From Acidobacteriota bacterium (lineage in GTDB: Bacteria; Acidobacteriota; Terriglobia; Acidiferrales; UBA7541), in NCBI GenBank assembly GCA_028876695.1, contig JAGWRH010000433.1, positions 1-17,872 of the forward strand: a stretch of 17,872 nt of DNA, given 5' to 3'. The position numbers were made by a program, and so were the translations under genes. Numbering within the stretch: position 1 is the first letter of the stretch; each line of letters starts with the position of its first letter. Below are positions 7,673 through 12,837 of this stretch, piece by piece. Under the pieces are notes generated by a model. That model was not told the DNA's origin and made no database searches. It saw nothing but the letters and a program-made list of their open reading frames with translations.

Positions 7673-8281
7673 TCAGGCGCCGATCTCAACTGACCCGATT
7701 TTCCAGCCGGCTTCCCGCAAAAGCGAGTACAGCCGCGCGAGCGGCAATCCCACGACGTTGAAATAGCAGCCGTCGATGCGCGTGATGAATCGTCCGGCAA
7801 TTCCCTGCACTGCGTACCCGCCCGCTTTGCCGAAAGGCTCGCCGGTGGCGACATAGCGTTCAATCTCGACGCCCGAGAGATTGGCGAATGTCACGGCCGT
7901 GACCTCGTCGACCACTTGGTCCCATGCCCCCGGACGTCGCACCAATGCGAGCCCCGTGTGGACTTCGTGCACGCGGCCGCTCAATCGGCGCAGCATCCGC
8001 TGCGCATCCTCCTCCGATTCCGGCTTGCCCAGCATTTCGTCATCGATTACGACGGTTGTATCCGCTCCCATGAAAATCGTTCCGGTTTCCAATCGTTCTT
8101 CGGACGCCGCATCCGCCGCGGCACGTGCCTTTTCGAGCGCCAGTCGCTGAACGTAGGCGGAAGGTAACTCGCCCTGGCGCGGCGATTCGTCGATCAGCGC
8201 AGTCCGGATTTCGAACGGGATCCCGGCGTTGCGCAGGATCTCCGCACGGCGAGGCGATGCCGATGCGAGGACGAGTCTCAT
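7673..8281 (-). CDS. maf: Maf-family nucleotide pyrophosphatase (YhdE-type, dTTP/UTP)
   Basis: A 202-residue house-cleaning nucleotide pyrophosphatase. The start at 8281 puts MRLVLASASPRR at the N-terminus, exactly as in the family. Signature segments: SASPRR (7-12), GADTTV (72-77), LGKP (84-87), GKAGGYAVQG (151-160) and NVVGLP (175-180). The KAGGYAVQG form is that of the YhdE branch, which in characterised members hydrolyses dTTP and UTP and some modified pyrimidine nucleotides; the YceF branch reads differently at this place. It is cytoplasmic. Its start codon overlaps the stop of the upstream AlkZ-related gene (ATGA, 8278-8281), so it is probably translationally coupled. It is the last gene of the operon and ends at the hairpin at 7644-7665. 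Confidence 0.95.
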   Translation of the reverse strand: MRLVLASASPRRAEILRNAGIPFEIRTALIDESPRQGELPSAYVQRLALEKARAAADAASEERLETGTIFMGADTTVVIDDEMLGKPESEEDAQRMLRRLSGRVHEVHTGLALVRRPGAWDQVVDEVTAVTFANLSGVEIERYVATGEPFGKAGGYAVQGIAGRFITRIDGCYFNVVGLPLARLYSLLREAGWKIGSVEIGA

Positions 8282-9069
8282 CGGGGCGCGGTGCTCCGCG
8301 GTTTTTCCGCACGGGCGTGTTCTCTGGCCGATTGCAATGCAATTTCGGTCTGAGCTTTCGCCCATCCAAAAAGGCGCGCCAGCTGCATGGGCTGCGCGCC
8401 CGGATTCATCCGAGCGAATTGGGCCGCCAGTTTCGCGCGCGCCGATTGCGGCTCGATCGCGAACGCCGCCTCCGTTTCCTGCGGGAATGCTCGCGACGTG
8501 AGCTCGTATTTTCCGGAAGCCCACGCGCCGGTTTCCTGTTCGGAGCCAAAGTGAGACACCACGAGCAGGCATTGCAAATCCAGAATGGCGCGCTTGAAGC
8601 GCATGTTCCCGGCGGTCGTTTCCATCTTGCAGGCGTGGCGCAACTCGAGCGTGGCGAGCGGGCCGTGTTGGGCGAGAGCTTGCCAGATCAGGCGCGCATC
8701 GTCGCGGATGCGCCCCTGGCGGTAGAAGCGCTCGTAATCATCGGGCGCGGCGGCGGCTTCGCGCATTGCGAGAAAGTACGGCAAATGGCCGCGCGAAATG
8801 AATGTGCCCTTGCCGCGGAAGTATTTGGCGTAGTGCGCGCGGCGACGGCGGGGCAATTCGTCCTTCCAGCGCCAGATTTTCTCGAACTGCTCGTCGAAGA
8901 CGATCCCGTCATCCTGGCCGCGTCCGGTAACCGCGCAGTAGAGCGAGGGCAGCGGCACGTTCGCGACTGGGAAAAGGGTGCAGAATCCGGCAACCTCGAT
9001 GAATTTCACGGCGTCCGTGAGGCTAGTCACGCGCCTTCGCAAGCGAAGCCGATCGTCACGAGTGGGCAT
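8278..9069 (-). CDS. AlkZ-related winged-helix protein (HTH_42-like), function unknown
   Basis: A 263-residue cytoplasmic protein. From memory of the family it resembles proteins labelled AlkZ-related or winged-helix DNA-binding. Supporting stretches are VKFIEVAGFCTLFPV (21-35), WRWKDELP (66-73), KGTFISRGHLPYFLAM (87-102), a winged-helix-like segment LIWQALAQHGPLATLELR (127-144) and MRFKRAILDLQ (156-166). True AlkZ/YcaQ glycosylases carry a Q-x-D/Q motif near the N-terminus; the equivalent region here has none, so interstrand-crosslink glycosylase activity is doubtful. The last 45 residues are Ala/Arg/Gln-rich and probably helical. The ATG shares one base with the upstream mutase stop (TGATG, 9067-9071), and the stop overlaps the maf start (ATGA). 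The role is unknown; its place between a B12 enzyme and a nucleotide house-cleaner offers no clear clue. Confidence 0.75.
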   Translation of the reverse strand: MPTRDDRLRLRRRVTSLTDAVKFIEVAGFCTLFPVANVPLPSLYCAVTGRGQDDGIVFDEQFEKIWRWKDELPRRRRAHYAKYFRGKGTFISRGHLPYFLAMREAAAAPDDYERFYRQGRIRDDARLIWQALAQHGPLATLELRHACKMETTAGNMRFKRAILDLQCLLVVSHFGSEQETGAWASGKYELTSRAFPQETEAAFAIEPQSARAKLAAQFARMNPGAQPMQLARLFGWAKAQTEIALQSAREHARAEKPRSTAPR

Positions 9070-10703
9070 CAGACGACGACGGATTCCTGATATTCACCGA
9101 AGGCGCGGCGCATGGCGTCTGAAATTTCTCCGACTGTGGCGTACGCTTCGACGGCGGCGAGGATCGCGGGCATAAGATTTTCAGTCCCCCGCGCGCGACG
9201 CTCTACTTCGGCAGTAGCTGCACGTGCCCTTTCCGAATCGCGCTTCGCGCGCAGCGCGTTGAGGCGCGCGATCTGGGTGCGTTCGATTTCCGGGTCGATG
9301 CGCAGCGTAGGAATCGTCTGCTCGGAACCGGCCTGGAAACGGTTGACTCCGACGATGATCTGCTCGTCCGCTTCGATCGCCCGCTGGTATCGGTACGCCG
9401 AATTCTGGATTTCCTGCTGGATGAACCCGGTTTCAATGGCCCGCAGCATCCCGCCCATCGCATCGATTTTCGCGATGTATTCTTTCGCGCCGGATTCGAT
9501 TTCGCCGGTCATTTCTTCGATGGCGTACGCGCCCCCGACTGGATCGATCGTATTTGCGACGCCGGTCTCCTCCGCGATGATCTGCTGGGTGCGCAACGCG
9601 AGCAATGCCGCGCGCTCCGTGGGCAAAGCCAGTGCTTCATCGAGGCCGTTGGCGTGGAGCGACTGGCATCCGCCGAGCACCGCGGCAAGGCACTGCAGCG
9701 CCGTGCGGACCAAATTGTTCTCAGGCTGCTGCGCCGTAAGCGACGATCCCGCCGACTGCGCGTGGAAACGCAGCATCATCGAACGCGGATCGCGCGCTCC
9801 GAAGCGCTCGCGCATGGTGCGCGCCCACAAGCGCCGGGCGGCGCGAAATTTCGCGATTTGCGCGAGAAACTCATTGTGCGAGTTGAAGAAAAATGAAAGC
9901 TGCGGCGCGAATTCGTCCACTTGCAAAGCAGCGTTTACGGCGGCTTCGACGTAAGCAATGCCGTCGGCCAGCGTAAAAGCGACTTCCTGCACATCCGTCG
10001 AACCCGCCTCCCGGATGTGATACCCGGAAATCGAGATGGCATTCCAGTTGGGAAGCTCGCTGCGGCACCAGGCGAAAATATCTGTCACGATTCGCATCGC
10101 GGGCCGTAGTGGATAGATGTACGTGCCGCGCGCGATGTACTCCTTGAGAATATCGTTCTGCACGGTGCCAGAAAGGCGGCGCAGGTCTGCTCTCTGCTGC
10201 TTCGCTACCGCGACGTAAAGCGCGAGCAAAATCGCGGCGGTGGCGTTGATCGTCATGGACGTGGAAACGCGGTCGAGCGGGATACCGTCGAATAGCAGTT
10301 GCATGTCTTCGAGCGAATCGATGGCCACGCCCACTTTGCCGACTTCGCCAAGCGCAAGCGAATGATCGGAGTCCATCCCGATCTGGGTGGGCAAATCAAA
10401 GGCGACCGACAGACCCGTCTGCCCTTGCGACAGTAGGTAGCGATAACGGCGGTTGGATTCCGCAGCACTGCCAAAGCCGGCGTATTGGCGCATGGTCCAT
10501 CGCCGCCCGCGGTACATCGTGGGATAAACGCCGCGCGTGAACGGAAATTCGCCGGGATTGCCCAGGTCGCGCTCGGCGCTCCAATCCTGAAGGTCGCCGG
10601 GCGAAATCACGGCCGGAAGAGCCAAGCCTCCGGGGGTCGCGGATTTTCGTTCCGCGTTGCCGGCCGGCTGCCTCGGGTTTCCGGTGACGGTTCTTTCAGC
10701 CAT
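9069..10703 (-). CDS. Methylmalonyl-CoA mutase large subunit (catalytic domain only)
   Basis: A 544-residue B12-dependent acyl-CoA mutase catalytic TIM barrel that interconverts methylmalonyl-CoA and succinyl-CoA in the propionate pathway. The ATG at 10703 has an AGGT Shine-Dalgarno 4 nt upstream; a longer TTG start is less likely. Motifs: GVYPTMY (58-64), RQYAGFGSA (72-80), AFDLPTQ (101-107), [11 protein letters not shown] (179-189), AMRIVTDIF (202-210), [11 protein letters not shown] (224-234, catalytic histidine H229) and [14 protein letters not shown]. Tyr74 and Arg204 match the methylmalonyl-CoA-specific Tyr/Arg pair; isobutyryl-CoA mutase has Phe/Gln. The protein ends after the linker (AFGEYQES) with no DxHxxG cobalamin-binding domain, so it needs a separate small subunit, absent from the window. 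It follows the small membrane protein by 22 nt and overlaps the next gene by one base. Confidence 0.93.
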   Translation of the reverse strand: MAERTVTGNPRQPAGNAERKSATPGGLALPAVISPGDLQDWSAERDLGNPGEFPFTRGVYPTMYRGRRWTMRQYAGFGSAAESNRRYRYLLSQGQTGLSVAFDLPTQIGMDSDHSLALGEVGKVGVAIDSLEDMQLLFDGIPLDRVSTSMTINATAAILLALYVAVAKQQRADLRRLSGTVQNDILKEYIARGTYIYPLRPAMRIVTDIFAWCRSELPNWNAISISGYHIREAGSTDVQEVAFTLADGIAYVEAAVNAALQVDEFAPQLSFFFNSHNEFLAQIAKFRAARRLWARTMRERFGARDPRSMMLRFHAQSAGSSLTAQQPENNLVRTALQCLAAVLGGCQSLHANGLDEALALPTERAALLALRTQQIIAEETGVANTIDPVGGAYAIEEMTGEIESGAKEYIAKIDAMGGMLRAIETGFIQQEIQNSAYRYQRAIEADEQIIVGVNRFQAGSEQTIPTLRIDPEIERTQIARLNALRAKRDSERARAATAEVERRARGTENLMPAILAAVEAYATVGEISDAMRRAFGEYQESVVV

Positions 10704-10725
10704 AGTGACCTGCCGCGGTGAAGTT

Positions 10726-10983
10726 TCAGCGCACGCGCTTGGCGCGTCGAAACGACCCGAACGCAAATGCGGCCATCATCAGCGCGTAGGCGGCGCCAAT
10801 CGCCATGAGCCACACGGACCAGCCGCGCTTCCACTCTTTCCAGACGATGTAGCCGCCGTAGCCGGCGAATACCGCGAAAAGCGCGCCGGTCGTCTCGTGG
10901 AAAAGCTGCTTGGTGATGCGCCAGAAGGCGCGCAGCGTGACGATGCATGAACGCACAAAGGCCGAGATCATCCGCGCGGACAT
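10726..10983 (-). CDS. Small two-helix membrane protein, unknown function
   Basis: An 85-residue protein I do not recognise. A basic N-terminal helix (residues 1-28, Arg and Lys spaced among hydrophobics) precedes two predicted membrane spans, about 31-48 ([18 protein letters not shown]) and 55-77 ([18 protein letters not shown]), joined by KEWKRGW. A very basic tail, RRAKRVR, suggests the C-terminus is cytoplasmic. The ATG at 10983 is chosen because a -10-like TAAAAT ends 7 nt before it and no Shine-Dalgarno is visible, suggesting a leaderless message; ATG at 10971 and a GTG at 11043 are alternatives. It is the first gene of the mutase operon, with 22 nt to the mutase ATG. Spans, order and packing support a real gene; function is open. 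Confidence 0.65.
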   Translation of the reverse strand: MSARMISAFVRSCIVTLRAFWRITKQLFHETTGALFAVFAGYGGYIVWKEWKRGWSVWLMAIGAAYALMMAAFAFGSFRRAKRVR

Positions 10984-10990
10984 GCGTTTA

Positions 10991-11019
10991 ATTTTAATGC
11001 TGATTGGTCCGGGTGGCAC
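10991..11019 (-). promoter_or_regulatory. Candidate promoter of the mutase operon (leaderless)
   Basis: Read on the minus strand: GTGCCA (11019-11014), a 17-nt spacer, then TAAAAT (10996-10991). Transcription would begin at or next to the ATG at 10983. The -35 match is modest (four of six); the -10 match is good. Confidence 0.4.
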
Positions 11020-11113
11020 TGTATTTCCGGAGCGAACGCCCACTGGCAGAATCTGAACCCGTGTCCCCGGTGGAGGGCAGGTAACCTACGCGACGCGGGA
11101 CCACAGGGGAGGC

Positions 11114-11142
11114 TTGTTTCGTGCTTGCCAGAAATCTAAAAT
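11114..11142 (+). promoter_or_regulatory. Candidate promoter of the repeat-protein/Memo gene cluster
   Basis: TTGTTT (11114-11119), a 17-nt spacer and TAAAAT (11137-11142). This lies about 100 nt before the TTG start at 11243 and is divergent from the mutase operon promoter. The intervening AT-rich patch stands out in GC-rich surroundings. Confidence 0.45.
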
Positions 11143-11228
11143 TACTATAGGAAGGCATTCGACGCGCCCGTGGACGACGGAGGGGTCGCTGCTCTCCCCG
11201 CCCGAATGGCGCGATTTCGGAAGCCCGC

Positions 11229-11234
11229 AGGAGG
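11229..11234 (+). promoter_or_regulatory. Perfect Shine-Dalgarno selecting a TTG start
   Basis: AGGAGG is the full anti-16S match. It ends 8 nt before an in-frame TTG at 11243 and 26 nt before the first in-frame ATG at 11261. The spacing favours the TTG. Confidence 0.65.
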
Positions 11235-11242
11235 TGCCGCCC

Positions 11243-11584
11243 TTGCAACTCGACGATCGCATGAAACAATTGCTTCGAGAACTGGGACACGCCATAAACG
11301 ACAGCGTGTCGGATTCCGAGCGCATCGCCGAGGCGATCGCTGGAATTCGCGGAGCGGGGTTCGAAATCGTGCTGAAGCTCGATGCGACGATTGGGCTGGC
11401 GCGCCGGACTTCGCAGGACGCGGCGCGGATCACGTCGCAGGACCGGCGTTTCCTGGAATCGTTGCACATCCGCGTTGACGAAGAAGTGCTGGAAGAAGAG
11501 AGCCCGGCGGCGAAAATCGAAATCACGCCGCAAGACATTAAATTCCTGAAGTCGCTGAAAATTTCCTTCGATGAAGACCTTTAA
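11243..11584 (+). CDS. Small acidic-tailed protein with an internal tandem repeat, unknown function
   Basis: A 113-residue cytoplasmic protein, start TTG at 11243 by the AGGAGG at 8 nt; an ATG at 11261 would give 107 residues. I do not recognise the family. The N-terminal half (1-58) is mainly helical, with LLRELGHAINDSVSDSERIAEAI and a GFEIVLKLDATIGL segment. The C-terminal half holds two copies of a roughly 20-residue unit: residues 63-83 (ITSQDRRFLESLHIRVDEEV) and 94-113 (ITPQDIKFLKSLKISFDEDL), sharing I-T-x-Q-D-x-x-F-L-x-S-L-x-I-x-x-D-E. Both end in acidic residues. There is no membrane span or signal. The 3-prime end overlaps the next gene by 14 nt, which argues that both are translated. 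A short protein-binding repeat is possible, but that is only a guess. Confidence 0.7.
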   Translation: MQLDDRMKQLLRELGHAINDSVSDSERIAEAIAGIRGAGFEIVLKLDATIGLARRTSQDAARITSQDRRFLESLHIRVDEEVLEEESPAAKIEITPQDIKFLKSLKISFDEDL

Positions 11585-11972
11585 AATTGCCGGCGTCGCA
11601 GTCGCGCTAGCCGCAGGACTGGCGATTCCGAGCGGAGCTGCGCGCGCGCAAGCTGTTGCAGCGGCAGAGGCTGCTTCCGTGGCCGCCGCACCGATCGTTC
11701 GCGCGGTTCACGCCGTCGCTCGCAAGCCGAGACAAGGCGGCGATTGGCTGAAGGCGGACGTCATTCACTTCGACTCGCATTCCATCATCGTTCGCGAGGC
11801 GGCCAACGAGCGGATGATTCACACGTTCTCGTATGCATCCGTGCTGCAGCCTAAAATGCAGGCGCTCGAGGACAAGGGCGGCTACCGGTACGGCGACCAG
11901 GTGAAAATCCTGTATCAACCGGGACAGACGGTAGCGCTTGCTATTCACGGCAAACCGTCAAAGCCACAGTAG
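11571..11972 (+). CDS. Secreted small protein with a probable beta-barrel domain, unknown function
   Basis: A 133-residue protein with a clear Sec-type signal peptide: MKTFK, a hydrophobic core (residues 6-20) and a cleavage-like AARA-QA near residue 26. An Ala-rich linker (27-50) leads to a compact domain (about 55-127) with alternating hydrophobic strands: GDWLKADVIHFDSHSIIVRE, MIHTFSYASVL and YGDQVKILYQ followed by TVALAIHGKP. The pattern suggests a small all-beta, perhaps OB- or SH3-like, fold, but I cannot name a family. The ATG lies inside the 3-prime end of the upstream gene (14-nt overlap, different frame) and no Shine-Dalgarno is obvious, so translation may be coupled. The Memo-family gene begins 28 nt after its stop. 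It probably acts in the periplasm or outside the cell. Confidence 0.75.
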   Translation: MKTFKIAGVAVALAAGLAIPSGAARAQAVAAAEAASVAAAPIVRAVHAVARKPRQGGDWLKADVIHFDSHSIIVREAANERMIHTFSYASVLQPKMQALEDKGGYRYGDQVKILYQPGQTVALAIHGKPSKPQ

Positions 11973-11999
11973 CGAGCGGAATTCGAAACGGGAATTGCA

Positions 12000-12809
12000 G
12001 TGTCGATGATTCGCCTCCCCGCGGTCGCCGGCCGCTTCTACCCCTCTGAACCTGAAATACTGGCCAAACAAATCGGGAAATTCGTTTCCGGCGCGGGTGA
12101 GAAAGTGCGCGCGCTCGGATGCATCGTGCCGCACGCGGGGTACATGTATTCGGGGCATGTGGCTGGAGCGGTGTACGCGTCGATCGAAATTCCGAGACGG
12201 TGCATCCTGCTCGGGCCGCGCCACTTCCCGCGTGGCGAGCCACTGGCGATCCTGACGCGAGGTAGTTTCGCGACGCCGCTCGGCGAGGCGCAGATTGACG
12301 CGGAGCTGGCCGCCTCGGTGGCACGTGAATATCCGCGATTGCGCGAAGATGCCGTGGCGCACGCGCAGGAGCATTCCCTCGAAGTGCAAATTCCATTCCT
12401 GCAGCTTCTGGTCAAGGACATCCGCTTCGTGCCGATCGTACTGGCGACCGACCGTTACGGCGCGATCGAAGGCTTGGGGCGTGCGGTGGCGAAGGTGATC
12501 GCGTCAGCAGCCGAGCCGGTGCTGGCGATCGCGAGCACGGATATGAATCACTATGAAAACGACGCGGCGACGCGCGTCAAGGACGCCCTCGCGATCGAGC
12601 GCATTCTGGCGCTCGACCACCGCGGACTCTTCGATACCATCCGCGACGAAGGCATCAGCATGTGCGGCTACGCGGCTACCACGGCAATGCTTGTGGCCGT
12701 GAACGAACTACGCGCGACGGAAGCACGGCTGGTGCGCTATGCCACTTCCGCTGACGCAGGCGGAGATCGCGAACAGGTGGTCGGCTACGCCGGAATCGTG
12801 ATTCGCTGA
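12000..12809 (+). CDS. amrB: AmmeMemoRadiSam system protein B (MEMO1 family)
   Basis: A 269-residue protein of the MEMO1/DUF52 family, related in fold to class III extradiol dioxygenases. Conserved pieces: RLPAVAGRFYP (5-15), VPHAGYMYSGHVAG (43-56) with H45, LGPRHFPRG (71-79) with H75, AQEHSLEVQIPFL (122-134), ASTDMNHYE (178-186) with D181 and H184, and MCGYAATTAM (221-230) with C222. These are the family's putative metal-site residues. Start GTG at 12000 has GGGA at 11990-11993, 6 nt upstream; ATG at 12006 is an alternative. Its usual partners, an AMMECR1-domain protein and a radical SAM enzyme, are not in the window. The biochemical role in bacteria is unsettled. It is the third gene after the repeat protein and the secreted protein and is convergent with the S53 protease gene, leaving 28 nt between stops. 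Confidence 0.92.
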   Translation: MSMIRLPAVAGRFYPSEPEILAKQIGKFVSGAGEKVRALGCIVPHAGYMYSGHVAGAVYASIEIPRRCILLGPRHFPRGEPLAILTRGSFATPLGEAQIDAELAASVAREYPRLREDAVAHAQEHSLEVQIPFLQLLVKDIRFVPIVLATDRYGAIEGLGRAVAKVIASAAEPVLAIASTDMNHYENDAATRVKDALAIERILALDHRGLFDTIRDEGISMCGYAATTAMLVAVNELRATEARLVRYATSADAGGDREQVVGYAGIVIR

Positions 12810-12837
12810 AGCCGCGCCCTCCGGAAGCACAGGCAAG

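Noticed and set aside
8125..9090. 321-codon plus-strand frame opposite the maf and AlkZ-related genes
   Set aside because: The minus strand has conserved families with coupled starts and stops; the plus frame has no domain and a shadow-like composition.
9112..9954. 280-codon plus-strand frame opposite the mutase gene
   Set aside because: Ser/Arg/Ala-rich antisense shadow of a well-conserved catalytic domain.
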